This document shows, piece after piece, positions 23,992-32,388 of a DNA stretch of 64,000 nt. The stretch spans positions 2,480,001 through 2,544,000 of the forward strand of contig NZ_CP081006.1 of NCBI RefSeq assembly GCF_022317005.1, in the 5' to 3' direction. The position numbers and the translations under genes are program-made. Under the pieces are notes generated by a model. The model was not told the DNA's origin and searched no databases. It saw only the letters and a program-made list of their open reading frames with translations. This DNA comes from Mycobacterium sp. IDR2000157661. GTDB lineage: Bacteria; Actinomycetota; Actinomycetes; Mycobacteriales; Mycobacteriaceae. Position 1 is the stretch's first letter, and every line of letters starts with the position of its first letter.

Positions 23992-25338
23992 GTGAAAGCG
24001 ATACGAGGCTTGGCGGCCAGTGCGGCCGTCGTGTGTCTGACGTTGAACGGGTGTGCGGGCGCAGGCTCGTTGGGCGCCACGGAGAACACCGTGACGATCG
24101 CGATGGTGTCGAACTCGCAGATGACCGACGCGCGCAACCTGTCGTATCACTTCGAGCAGGCGAACCCCGACATCGATCTGCGGTTCATCACTCTCTCGGA
24201 GAACCAGGCTCGCGCCAAGATCACTGCGTCCGTGGCGATGGGTGGCGGCGAGTTCGACGTGGTGATGATCAGCAACTACGAGACGCCCCAGTGGGCCGAG
24301 AACGGTTGGCTGGTAAATCTTTCCGATTACATCGCCGCGACGCCGGGCTACGATGAGCAGGACTTCTTCCCGTCGCTGCGCGAGTCGCTGTCGCATGAGG
24401 GCGACATGTACTCGGTGCCGTTCTACGGCGAGTCGTCGTTCCTGATGTACCGCAAGGATCTCCTTGAGCAGGCAGGCATCACGATGCCGCCCAATCCCAC
24501 GTGGCAGCAGGTGGCCGACGCCGCCGCCAAACTGCACGACCCGGACACCGGCATGGTGGGAATCTGCCTGCGGGGCAAGCCCGGCTGGGGTGAGGTGCTC
24601 GCGCCGCTCGACACGGTGATCAACACCTTCGGCGGGCGCTGGTACGACATGGAGTGGAACGCCCAGCTGACCAGCCCCGAGGTTCGCGAGGCCGTCAACT
24701 TCTACGTCGACACCGTCCGCGAGTACGGCGAGCCAGGTGCGCCGGCAGCCGGATTCGCCGAGTGTGCAACGCAATTCTCTCAAGGACAGGCGGCCATGTG
24801 GTACGACGCCACCTCCGCGGTGTCGACGGTCGAGGATCCCGCGTCGTCGACGGTCGTGGGCAAGGTCGGATACGCGATGGCGCCGACGGTGGTGAAACCG
24901 AACTCCGGCTGGCTCTATACGTGGTCACTGGGCATTCCCAAGAGCAGCGACAACAAGGACGCCGCGTGGAAGTTCATCTCCTGGATGACCTCGAAGGAGT
25001 ACATCCGGTTGGTCGGCGAGGAACTCGGCTGGGCCAGGGTGCCTCCGGGCAGTCGGTTGTCCACGTATCAGATTCCGGAGTATCAGAAGGTTTCCGAGGC
25101 CTTCGGTCAGGTGACGCTGGACTCGATCCAGGGTGCCGATCCGCTGAATCCGACCGTGCAACCAGTGCCCTACACGGGCATCCAGTTCCTGGCCATCCCT
25201 GAATTCCAGGATCTGGGGACGCGGGTGAGTCAACAGATCAGCGCGGCGATCGCCGGTCAGAAGTCGGTGGGCGAGGCGCTCGAACAGTCCCAGCAGTACG
25301 CCGAGGTCGTCGGCCGCAGCTATCAGGAGAGGTCATGA
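23992..25338 (+). CDS. ABC transporter substrate-binding lipoprotein for sugars/polyols
   Basis: The 448-residue precursor has a lipoprotein signal ending in LTLNGC (lipid-anchored cysteine at residue 21). The rest is a solute-binding protein of the extracellular type 1 family, with FDVVMISNYETPQWAENGWL, YSVPFYGESSFLMYRKDLLE and a C-terminal part rich in WKFISWMTSKEYIRL. It would sit outside the membrane and deliver polyols to the two permeases encoded next. Its stop overlaps the permease start (ATGA). The GTG start has GTGAGG upstream. Confidence 0.93.
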   Translation: MKAIRGLAASAAVVCLTLNGCAGAGSLGATENTVTIAMVSNSQMTDARNLSYHFEQANPDIDLRFITLSENQARAKITASVAMGGGEFDVVMISNYETPQWAENGWLVNLSDYIAATPGYDEQDFFPSLRESLSHEGDMYSVPFYGESSFLMYRKDLLEQAGITMPPNPTWQQVADAAAKLHDPDTGMVGICLRGKPGWGEVLAPLDTVINTFGGRWYDMEWNAQLTSPEVREAVNFYVDTVREYGEPGAPAAGFAECATQFSQGQAAMWYDATSAVSTVEDPASSTVVGKVGYAMAPTVVKPNSGWLYTWSLGIPKSSDNKDAAWKFISWMTSKEYIRLVGEELGWARVPPGSRLSTYQIPEYQKVSEAFGQVTLDSIQGADPLNPTVQPVPYTGIQFLAIPEFQDLGTRVSQQISAAIAGQKSVGEALEQSQQYAEVVGRSYQERS

Positions 25339-26300
25339 CTGCCAGTCAAGTGGGTTATGAGCGGCCGGCGGCCGAGACCGAGGCCCAACACGTCGCACGA
25401 ATCAAGAGCAAGCAGGACCCCGGTGTGTCCCGTGCCGAGGGCTGGCGGCGACGGGGGCCGCTGCTGCCGGCGTTGATCTTCATGATCATCGTCACGCAGA
25501 TCCCGTTTCTGTTCACGCTTTACTACTCGACCCTGTCGTGGAACCTGGTGCGGCCGGGTTCGCGTGAGTTCATCGGTCTGCAGAACTACGTCGACGTCGT
25601 CAACGACTCGGTCTTCTGGCAGGTGGCGGTGAACACGGTGCTCATCATCGTGCTGACCGTGCTCATCTCGGTGGTGATCGGGCTGGGCCTGGCCCTATTG
25701 CTGGACCGGGCGTTCCTCGGCCGCGGTGTGGTGCGCACGCTGCTGATCACCCCGTTCCTCGTCACACCCGTTGCCGGAGCGCTGATGTGGAAGACGGCGA
25801 TGCTCGATCCGGTATTCGGCATCATCAACTGGATCCTGCCCGGGCCTGGCATCGACTTCGTCAGCCAGTTCCCGCTGTCGTCGGTCATCGTCGCGCTGGT
25901 GTGGCAGTGGACGCCGTTCATGATGCTGCTGATCCTCGCCGGCCTCCAGTCGATGCCTCGCGACGTCCTGGAGGCCGGTCGAGTCGACGGTGCGGGAGCC
26001 TTCCAGCTCTTCCGCGAGCTCACGCTCCCGCACCTTCGGCGCTTCATCGAGCTCGGAACCGTGCTCGGCGCAATATATCTGGTCAACACCTTCGACCAGA
26101 TCTACATGATGACCCAGGGCGGCCCAGGGACAGCGAGCGCGAACCTGCCGTTCTACATCTACCAACGGGCGTTCCTGGGCTTCGATATCGGCCAGGCCGC
26201 AGCGATGGGCGTGGTCGTGGTGGTCTTCACCATCGTGATCGCCACCTTCGCCCTGCGGATGATCTTCAAGACCTTCACCGGCAAGGAAGAGGCGGCGTGA
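25335..26300 (+). CDS. Sugar/polyol ABC transporter permease (first subunit)
   Basis: The 321-residue protein has a cytoplasmic N-terminus of about 45 residues and then six membrane segments. The permease loop EAGRVDGAGAFQLFRELTLPHL carries the EAA motif that docks to the ATPase. This matches the MalF/UgpA-like subunit of type I importers. It overlaps both neighbours: ATGA with the substrate-binding gene, TGATG with the second permease. The set is complete for uptake: binding protein, two permeases and one ATPase. Confidence 0.93.
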   Translation: MTASQVGYERPAAETEAQHVARIKSKQDPGVSRAEGWRRRGPLLPALIFMIIVTQIPFLFTLYYSTLSWNLVRPGSREFIGLQNYVDVVNDSVFWQVAVNTVLIIVLTVLISVVIGLGLALLLDRAFLGRGVVRTLLITPFLVTPVAGALMWKTAMLDPVFGIINWILPGPGIDFVSQFPLSSVIVALVWQWTPFMMLLILAGLQSMPRDVLEAGRVDGAGAFQLFRELTLPHLRRFIELGTVLGAIYLVNTFDQIYMMTQGGPGTASANLPFYIYQRAFLGFDIGQAAAMGVVVVVFTIVIATFALRMIFKTFTGKEEAA

Positions 26301-27169
26301 TGACAACTACCATTGACACGGAAGCACGCGATTCCGAAGTGGTGGCCAAGCCGAATGCCAAGCGCCGCAGATTCGATCCATGGGGCGCGGTGGCCTGGAT
26401 TGTCGGCCTCGGGTTCTTCTTCCCCGTTTTCTGGATGGTGCTGACCGCCTTCAAGCAGGAGGTGGACGCCTACACCACCACGCCGAAGCTGTTCTTCGTA
26501 CCGACACTGGATCAGTTCGAGGCGGTCTTCGAGCAGGGCGCCTCCACCGCGCTGCTGAACTCGGTGTTCGCCACCGTGGCGTCCACGGTGCTGGTGCTGC
26601 TGCTGGGTGTGCCCGCGGCGTTCGCCCTGTCGCTGCGGCCGGTACGCAAGACCCAGGACGCGTTGTTCTTCTTCATCAGCACCAAGATGCTGCCGATCGT
26701 CGCGGTGATCATTCCGCTGTACGTGATCGTGTCCAATATCGGTCTGCTGGACAACATCTGGGCGCTGGTGATCCTCTACACGGCGATGAACCTGCCGATC
26801 GCGGTGTGGATGATGCGGTCGTTCTTCCTCGAAGTGCCCGGTGAACTGCTGGAGGCGGCCAGCCTGGACGGGGCGAGCACCTGGCGCTCGGTGCGCGAGG
26901 TGATCCTGCCGCTCGTGTCGCCGGGAATCGCCGCGACGGCGTTGATCTGTGTGATCTTCGCGTGGAACGAGTTCTTCTTCGCGGTCAGCCTGACCGCGGT
27001 GCAGGCCCAGACCATGCCGGTGTACATGGTCGGCTTCATCGCGGGCCAGGGTCTGTACTGGGCCAAGCTGTGCGCGGCGGCGACGATGGCCGCGCTGCCG
27101 GTGGTTCTGGCGGGCTGGATCGCCCAAAACAAGCTGGTTCGTGGACTGTCCTTCGGCGCCATCAAATAA
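26300..27169 (+). CDS. Sugar/polyol ABC transporter permease (second subunit)
   Basis: Starting at the ATG that overlaps the upstream stop, the protein has 289 residues. It shows six membrane segments and the loop LLEAASLDGASTWRSVREVI with the EAA motif, as in the MalG/UgpE-like subunit. A GTG three bases upstream is an alternative start. It pairs with the preceding permease to form the membrane channel. The downstream ATPase gene follows after 25 bases. Confidence 0.93.
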   Translation: MTTTIDTEARDSEVVAKPNAKRRRFDPWGAVAWIVGLGFFFPVFWMVLTAFKQEVDAYTTTPKLFFVPTLDQFEAVFEQGASTALLNSVFATVASTVLVLLLGVPAAFALSLRPVRKTQDALFFFISTKMLPIVAVIIPLYVIVSNIGLLDNIWALVILYTAMNLPIAVWMMRSFFLEVPGELLEAASLDGASTWRSVREVILPLVSPGIAATALICVIFAWNEFFFAVSLTAVQAQTMPVYMVGFIAGQGLYWAKLCAAATMAALPVVLAGWIAQNKLVRGLSFGAIK

Positions 27170-27194
27170 GTTCTGGGAAAAGGAGCAAAACCTA

Positions 27195-28274
27195 ATGGCG
27201 ACAATCACTTACCGCAACGCCTCGTGCGTCTACGAGGGCTCGGACAAGCTGGCGGTCGACTCGCTGGACCTCGACATTGACGACGGCGAGTTCGTGGTGC
27301 TGGTCGGGCCATCGGGTTCGGGCAAGAGCACCGCGCTGCGCATGCTCGCGGGCCTCGAGGACATCGACGAGGGCAGCATCGAGATCGGCGGCAAGGACAT
27401 GACCGGTGTGCCTTCCAAGGACCGCGACATCGCGATGGTGTTCCAGAACTACGCGCTGTACCCGAACAAGACCGTGGCCGAGAATATGGGCTTCGCACTG
27501 AAACTGCGCGGGGTGTCGGCCGACGAGCGGCGGCGCAAGGTCGAAGATGCCGCCAAACTGCTTGATCTGACCGAGTTCCTGGACCGCAAGCCGGCCAAGC
27601 TGTCCGGCGGCCAGCGCCAGCGGGTGGCGATGGGGCGCGCGATCGTGCGCGAACCGCAGGTGTTCTGCATGGACGAGCCGTTGAGCAACCTCGACGCCAA
27701 ACTACGGGTGCAGACGCGTACCGAGATCGCCGCGCTGCAGCGGCGGCTGGGCACCACCACCGTCTACGTCACCCACGACCAGGTGGAGGCGATGACGATG
27801 GGCGACCGGGTCGCGGTGCTGCGCAACGGAAAGCTGCAGCAGTTCGCCACGCCGAACGATCTGTACGACCAGCCCGCCAACGCGTTCGTCGCCGGGTTCA
27901 TCGGGTCACCGGCGATGAACATCATGACGCTGCCGATCACCTCCGACGGAGTTAAAGTCGGCGACGACTCCCTGGTGCTCGAGCGCGCGCAGTTGAGCAA
28001 ACTTGCCGACGCAGGACTGACGGAGGTCACCGTCGGCATCAGGCCCGAACAGCTCGACATCACCGATTCCGAGGGTTTCGAGGTTGTCGTCGACCTGGTC
28101 GAGGACCTGGGCAGCGAGGCGTACGTGTACACCCACGCCGGCTCAGGGACTCAGATCGTCGCGCGGTCGCACCCACGCAAGGCGCCCAAGCTGGCGCAGA
28201 CGGTGCGGCTGCGCAAGGACCCCGACGGCGTCGTGCACCTATTCCACCCGTCGACGGGTGAGCGGATCGTCTGA
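27195..28274 (+). CDS. ABC transporter ATP-binding protein (UgpC/MalK type)
   Basis: The 359-residue protein has Walker A GPSGSGKST (about residue 38), the signature LSGGQRQRVAMGRAIVREPQ, Walker B VFCMDEPLSNLDA and the switch histidine in VYVTHDQVEAMTM. Residues 240-359 form the regulatory TOBE-type domain found in UgpC/MalK/MsmK ATPases. It energises the two polyol permeases. AAAGGAG lies eleven bases before the ATG. Such subunits are often shared between sugar importers, but its place at the end of this operon points to a dedicated role. Confidence 0.95.
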   Translation: MATITYRNASCVYEGSDKLAVDSLDLDIDDGEFVVLVGPSGSGKSTALRMLAGLEDIDEGSIEIGGKDMTGVPSKDRDIAMVFQNYALYPNKTVAENMGFALKLRGVSADERRRKVEDAAKLLDLTEFLDRKPAKLSGGQRQRVAMGRAIVREPQVFCMDEPLSNLDAKLRVQTRTEIAALQRRLGTTTVYVTHDQVEAMTMGDRVAVLRNGKLQQFATPNDLYDQPANAFVAGFIGSPAMNIMTLPITSDGVKVGDDSLVLERAQLSKLADAGLTEVTVGIRPEQLDITDSEGFEVVVDLVEDLGSEAYVYTHAGSGTQIVARSHPRKAPKLAQTVRLRKDPDGVVHLFHPSTGERIV

Positions 28275-28281
28275 CGCAAGG

Positions 28282-28506
28282 TCAGGGGAGGACGGCTGCG
28301 TTGCCCGGGTCGAGACCGCTGGGCAGCTCGGGGTCCAGGCCGGAGCCGTGCGTGAACTCCTGGTGGGCCATCGGCCTGCAGTCGGTGTCCATCGGCGTCT
28401 GGTCGCCCGAGCAGTAGGGCACCAGATCCTGCGGGTCCGCGGCGACGTGCGGCGCGAAGAGCACGGCGGCCCCGCTGACCAGTACCGCCGCCAGCATTCG
28501 GATCAC
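28282..28506 (-). CDS. Small secreted protein
   Basis: From the GTG at 28506 the precursor has 74 residues: a signal peptide VIRMLAAVLVSGAAVLFAPH ending near VAA-DP, then a mature part of about 48 residues with two cysteines in PYCSGDQTPMDTDCR and an acidic Pro/Gly tail. An ATG at 28497 is the alternative start. The gene is divergent from ligD with only 34 bases between starts and converges on the ABC ATPase gene. Family and function are not recognised. Confidence 0.62.
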   Translation of the reverse strand: MIRMLAAVLVSGAAVLFAPHVAADPQDLVPYCSGDQTPMDTDCRPMAHQEFTHGSGLDPELPSGLDPGNAAVLP

Positions 28507-28540
28507 AAGTTCACGGTAGCAGCGGGTATACGTTCGTACC

Positions 28541-30856
28541 GTGGATCGTTTCGGCCGGGTCAAGCTCACCAACCCGGACAAGGTGCTCTATCCGGCGACG
28601 GAGCTGCGGCCGATGGCCGTCACAAAACAAGAGGTGTTCGACTACTACGTCGGCATCGCCGAGGCGATGATCCCGCACATCGCCGGCCGTGCGGTCACCC
28701 GCAAGCGGTGGCCGAACGGCGTCGAGGAGTCGTCGTTCTTCGAGAAGCAACTCGCGTCGTCGGCTCCGGACTGGCTGGATCGCGCTTCGGTCGCCCACAA
28801 GTCGGGCACCACCACGTATCCGATCATCAACAGCGCCGAGGGCCTCGCCTGGATTGCGCAGCAGGCGTCGTTGGAAGTGCATGTGCCGCAATGGCGATTC
28901 GTCAAGACGTGGACCCGAGAGCAAGGAGAAGGGCAGATGCCGGGCCCCGCCACGCGGGTGGTGTTCGATCTGGACCCAGGCGAAGGGGTTACCTTCCGGC
29001 AGCTGTGCGAAGTGGCGCACGAGGTCCGCGAGCTCGTCACCGGCATCGGACTCACCACATTTCCGTTGACCAGCGGCAGTAAGGGTTTGCATCTGTACGT
29101 GCCGCTGGAGAAGCCGATCAGTTCACATGGTGCCTCAGTGCTGGCCCGACGGATCGCGACGCAGCTCGAAAAGACCATGCCCAAGCGGGTGACGGCGACG
29201 ATGACCAAGAGCCTGCGCGCCGGCAAGGTATTCGTCGATTGGAGCCAGAACAACGGGAACAAGACCACGATTGCCCCCTACTCGTTGCGCGGCCGGGACG
29301 AGCCCACGGTCGCCGCGCCGCGCACCTGGGACGAGATCGAGGACCCGGATCTGCGGCATCTGAGGTTCGACGAGGTGCTCGACCGCGTCGCCGACATGGG
29401 TGACCTGTTGGCGCCGATGGACACCGATGCGCCGGTAGCCGATTCGCTCACCACCTATCGAAGCATGCGCGACGCCGGCAAGACGCCGGAGCCGGTCCCG
29501 AGTACGGCACCGACCGCGGGGAACGATGACTTCTTCGTCATTCAGGAACACCACGCACGGCGACTGCACTACGACTTCCGGCTGGAACGCAACGGCGTGC
29601 TGGTCAGCTGGGCGGTGCCGAAGAACCTGCCCGACACGCCCTCGGTCAACCATCTTGCCGTGCACACCGAGGACCATCCGTTCGAATACGGCAGCTTCGA
29701 GGGCGAGATCCCCAAGGGCGAGTACGGCGGCGGCAAGGTCATCCTGTGGGACACCGGAACCTACGAGACTGAGAAGTTCAACGACAACCCGCCCGACGGG
29801 CCCGCCGAGGGGGGCGAAGTCATCGTCACCCTGCACGGCAAGAAGATCGATGGCCGCTATGCGCTGATCCAGACCAAGGGCAAGAACTGGCTGGCGCACC
29901 GGATGAAGGATCAGAAGCGGCCGCATGCCGGTGATCTGCTGCCGATGCTGTCCACCGAAGGGTCGGTCGCGAGGCTCAAGGCGAGGCAGTGGGCCTTCGA
30001 AGGCAAGTGGGACGGCTACCGGGTGATCGTCGACGCGGACCGGGGCCGGCTCGGCATCCGGTCAAGGCGGGGCCGCGACGTCACCGCCGAGTATCCGCAG
30101 TTCTTAGCTATCGCAGCCGATCTCGCGGAGCATCATGCGATCCTCGACGGCGAGGCGGTGGCGCTCGACGAGGACGGTGTGCCGAGCTTTTCGGAGATGC
30201 AGAACCGAAAGCGGTCCACCCGCGTCGAGTTCTGGGCCTTCGACATCCTGCACCTCGACGGGCGATCGTTGTTGCGGGCCAAGTACTCCGACCGCCGACG
30301 GATTCTCGAGGCGCTGGCCGAGGGCGGCGGGTTGATCGTGCCCGACCAGCTGCCCGGTGACGGCCCGGAGGCCATGGAGTATGCGCGCCAACAGAAGTGG
30401 GAAGGCGTCGTCGCCAAGAAGCGTGACTCGACCTACCAGCCGGGCCGGCGGTCGTCTTCGTGGATCAAGGACAAGATCTGGCTCACCCAGGAAGTGGTCA
30501 TCGGTGGCTGGCGGCAAGGTGAAGGCGGGCGCTCCAGCGGCATCGGGGCGCTGATGCTGGGCATACCCGACCCAGCTCATCGGACTGGGGGACTCCGGTT
30601 CGTCGGCCGGGTCGGGACAGGGTTCACTGACAAGGCGCTGGCCAACCTCAGGGCCACGCTGCAGCCGCTCGAGACGGACGAGTCGCCGTTCAACGCGCCC
30701 CTGCCCCGCCCCGACGTCAAGGGCGTCACGTTCGTGCGGCCCGAACTCGTCGGTGAAGTGCGCTACAGCGAACGCACGTCCGACGACCGGCTACGACAGG
30801 CGAGCTGGCGCGGGCTGCGGCCCGACAAGGAACCCTCCGAAGTGAGATGGGAGTAG
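28541..30856 (+). CDS. ligD: ATP-dependent DNA ligase LigD (polymerase-phosphoesterase-ligase)
   Basis: The 771-residue protein has all three LigD domains in mycobacterial order. The polymerase/primase domain (about 1-290) carries VVFDLDPGEGV with the metal aspartates. The 3'-phosphoesterase domain (about 325-470) carries HHARRLHYDFRLERNGVLVS. The ligase domain (about 475-771) carries FEGKWDGYRV with the AMP-accepting lysine near residue 489. LigD fills, trims and seals broken DNA ends brought together by Ku. M. tuberculosis LigD has 759 residues in the same order. The start is a GTG. In M. tuberculosis ku is the adjacent divergent gene; here a polyol cluster separates the two. Confidence 0.97.
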   Translation: MDRFGRVKLTNPDKVLYPATELRPMAVTKQEVFDYYVGIAEAMIPHIAGRAVTRKRWPNGVEESSFFEKQLASSAPDWLDRASVAHKSGTTTYPIINSAEGLAWIAQQASLEVHVPQWRFVKTWTREQGEGQMPGPATRVVFDLDPGEGVTFRQLCEVAHEVRELVTGIGLTTFPLTSGSKGLHLYVPLEKPISSHGASVLARRIATQLEKTMPKRVTATMTKSLRAGKVFVDWSQNNGNKTTIAPYSLRGRDEPTVAAPRTWDEIEDPDLRHLRFDEVLDRVADMGDLLAPMDTDAPVADSLTTYRSMRDAGKTPEPVPSTAPTAGNDDFFVIQEHHARRLHYDFRLERNGVLVSWAVPKNLPDTPSVNHLAVHTEDHPFEYGSFEGEIPKGEYGGGKVILWDTGTYETEKFNDNPPDGPAEGGEVIVTLHGKKIDGRYALIQTKGKNWLAHRMKDQKRPHAGDLLPMLSTEGSVARLKARQWAFEGKWDGYRVIVDADRGRLGIRSRRGRDVTAEYPQFLAIAADLAEHHAILDGEAVALDEDGVPSFSEMQNRKRSTRVEFWAFDILHLDGRSLLRAKYSDRRRILEALAEGGGLIVPDQLPGDGPEAMEYARQQKWEGVVAKKRDSTYQPGRRSSSWIKDKIWLTQEVVIGGWRQGEGGRSSGIGALMLGIPDPAHRTGGLRFVGRVGTGFTDKALANLRATLQPLETDESPFNAPLPRPDVKGVTFVRPELVGEVRYSERTSDDRLRQASWRGLRPDKEPSEVRWE

Positions 30857-30882
30857 GAGGCCCGAGGCGGCGGTCGCCGCGG

Positions 30883-31581
30883 TCAGGCGTGGCACTTGCA
30901 CGAGGGGTGTTCCGGCGAGGAGGACGCCTCGTTCCCGGGTCGCCAGTCGAAGGGAAAGTGCTTGCTGGAACCACCGCGGTACTCATGCGACCAGTCGAAT
31001 CCGATCGCATGGTCCTTCTCCACGACGCCCCAGGTCGCGACCTGTCCCGGGCCGACCTCGGCGCCTGGTGCATTCGAGGTGGTGACGCGCCGGCTCGGAT
31101 CTGAAGTGGGGCCGGTGAGCGCCGCCACGCGAACATCCACCTTTCCAGGGATCCCGGCCCGCCAGTGCGCGAGGTCATCGGCGGCGTCGAACGAGATCGG
31201 TGCATACTCGATTCCGCGCAGATCCTCGATCAGTGAGGCGAATTCGGCGGGCCAGCCGCCTTCCTTGCCTGTGAAGATGCGTTCGAGCGCTTCGCGTTGC
31301 GCCTCGTCGGCGCGTTCGTCGATGTAGAACATGAGCCGCATCTTGGCGTTCGGGTCGCCGACCCACATGTTGCCGGTGAACTCACCGAGGGACACGACGT
31401 TCAACCCCGCGAGGTCGACGTCGCCGAAGTGGCCGGCACGGACATGCCAGACGAGGGTGAAGAGGCAATCGCCGTGTGTCGGCTCTTGGGCGAAGCTGCA
31501 TGGACACGGCAACTTGCAGCTGCATACGTCGAACCAGTCGCCTTGAAGATGCCAGTCAGCAGCGATCGAATTAGTGCTCAT
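30883..31581 (-). CDS. DUF1326 family cysteine-rich protein, likely metal-linked
   Basis: The 232-residue cytoplasmic protein begins with WHLQGDWFDVCSCKLPCPCS, giving C-x-C-x3-C-x-C at about residues 20-30, and ends SCKCHA. The layout with GDCLFTLVWHV and NVVSLGEFTGNMWVGD is that of DUF1326, a family of unknown function often found with metal-binding membrane proteins. AAGGAG lies seven bases before the ATG. Two identical-type palindromes TACCCCYAGGGGGTA, resembling CsoR/RicR copper operators, stand directly upstream, so copper-responsive expression and a copper-binding role are reasonable inferences. No transporter or multicopper oxidase gene adjoins it. Confidence 0.8.
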   Translation of the reverse strand: MSTNSIAADWHLQGDWFDVCSCKLPCPCSFAQEPTHGDCLFTLVWHVRAGHFGDVDLAGLNVVSLGEFTGNMWVGDPNAKMRLMFYIDERADEAQREALERIFTGKEGGWPAEFASLIEDLRGIEYAPISFDAADDLAHWRAGIPGKVDVRVAALTGPTSDPSRRVTTSNAPGAEVGPGQVATWGVVEKDHAIGFDWSHEYRGGSSKHFPFDWRPGNEASSSPEHPSCKCHA

Positions 31582-31599
31582 TGCGTTCTCCTTCACATA

Positions 31600-31614
31600 T
31601 ACCCCCAGGGGGTA
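31600..31614. promoter_or_regulatory. CsoR/RicR-type operator, proximal copy
   Basis: TACCCCCAGGGGGTA is a perfect palindrome around a central A and fits the TACCC-N5-GGGTA form of copper-sensing CsoR-family operators in actinobacteria. It lies 18 bases before the DUF1326 start codon, close to the ribosome-binding site, where a bound repressor would block the promoter. Confidence 0.65.
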
Positions 31615-31656
31615 CCCGGTGGACGAATGATAGCGCTGCCCCGTCAGCCGCGCAAG

Positions 31657-31671
31657 TACCCCTAGGGGGTA
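31657..31671. promoter_or_regulatory. CsoR/RicR-type operator, distal copy
   Basis: TACCCCTAGGGGGTA differs from the proximal copy at one base and lies 57 bases further upstream. Repeated identical sites in front of one gene argue against chance. The other flanking gene, rnhA, ends toward this region and cannot be controlled from it. Confidence 0.65.
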
Positions 31672-31727
31672 TAACCGGAATGTGATGCGACTGAGCCGGA
31701 TCTCCGCCACTCGCCGGCAAGTAGGAG

Positions 31728-32189
31728 TCAGCCGCGGACGGCGAGCGCCTCGCGCAGACCTCGGGTCGCCAGCGCATCGGCCAACTCGTTGTCGGCGACA
31801 CCCGAGTGCCCCTTGACCCAGAACCACTCGACCCGATGACGCGCACAGGCGGCCTGCAATCGCTGCCAGAGGTCGACGTTCTTCACCGGCAGCTTCGCGG
31901 CGGTCAGCCAACCGTTGCGTTCCCAGCCGAGGACCCACTTCGTGATGCCGTTGCGGACGTAGGTGCTGTCGGTGTGCAGGTGCACGACCACGGGTCTGGT
32001 AAGCGCCTCGAGAGCCATGATCGGCGCCGTCAGCTCCATCCGGTTGTTGCTCGTGGCCCCGGATTGGCCGCCGTACAACTCGCGGACGTGGTGGCGCTGG
32101 CGCAACACCGCGCCCCAGCCGCCGGGACCCGGGTTCGGTCGGCACCCGCCGTCGGTGTGGATCACCACGACGTCCGCAGGGTCGGTCAC
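31728..32189 (-). CDS. rnhA: Ribonuclease HI
   Basis: From the GTG at 32189 the protein has 153 residues, the size of single-domain RNase HI (155 in E. coli). The four carboxylates of the active site are visible: HTDGGC, NRMELTA, HTDSTYV and [12 protein letters not shown], with the histidine of the flexible loop in VKGHSG. The enzyme cuts the RNA strand of RNA-DNA hybrids such as primers and R-loops. The longer frame upstream lacks family similarity. Its neighbours show no functional link. Confidence 0.95.
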   Translation of the reverse strand: MTDPADVVVIHTDGGCRPNPGPGGWGAVLRQRHHVRELYGGQSGATSNNRMELTAPIMALEALTRPVVVHLHTDSTYVRNGITKWVLGWERNGWLTAAKLPVKNVDLWQRLQAACARHRVEWFWVKGHSGVADNELADALATRGLREALAVRG

Positions 32190-32300
32190 CCGCCGAGGAT
32201 AAGAGCTGAAGCAGGCAGCCGGCGCGCGGACACGCGCCGCGGAGGCCAAAAGCCGAGATCAGCGCGGTCGCCGAGGATTGACAGGTGTCCAATAGTCCCC

Positions 32301-32309
32301 GGGGGGGGG
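32301..32309. repeat. Nine-guanine tract upstream of the AraC regulator
   Basis: Nine consecutive G residues, preceded by four C, lie 80 bases before the AraC regulator start. Homopolymers of this length can slip during replication. The tract is in non-coding DNA, so slippage would change promoter spacing or leader structure rather than a reading frame. Confidence 0.6.
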
Positions 32310-32388
32310 CAGTACGCGGGTATGGTTGAACCAACGTGGGGTAAAGAAAGAGCCTCTGTAGCTAGGGTCAGAACGTCATCGAGGTGAT

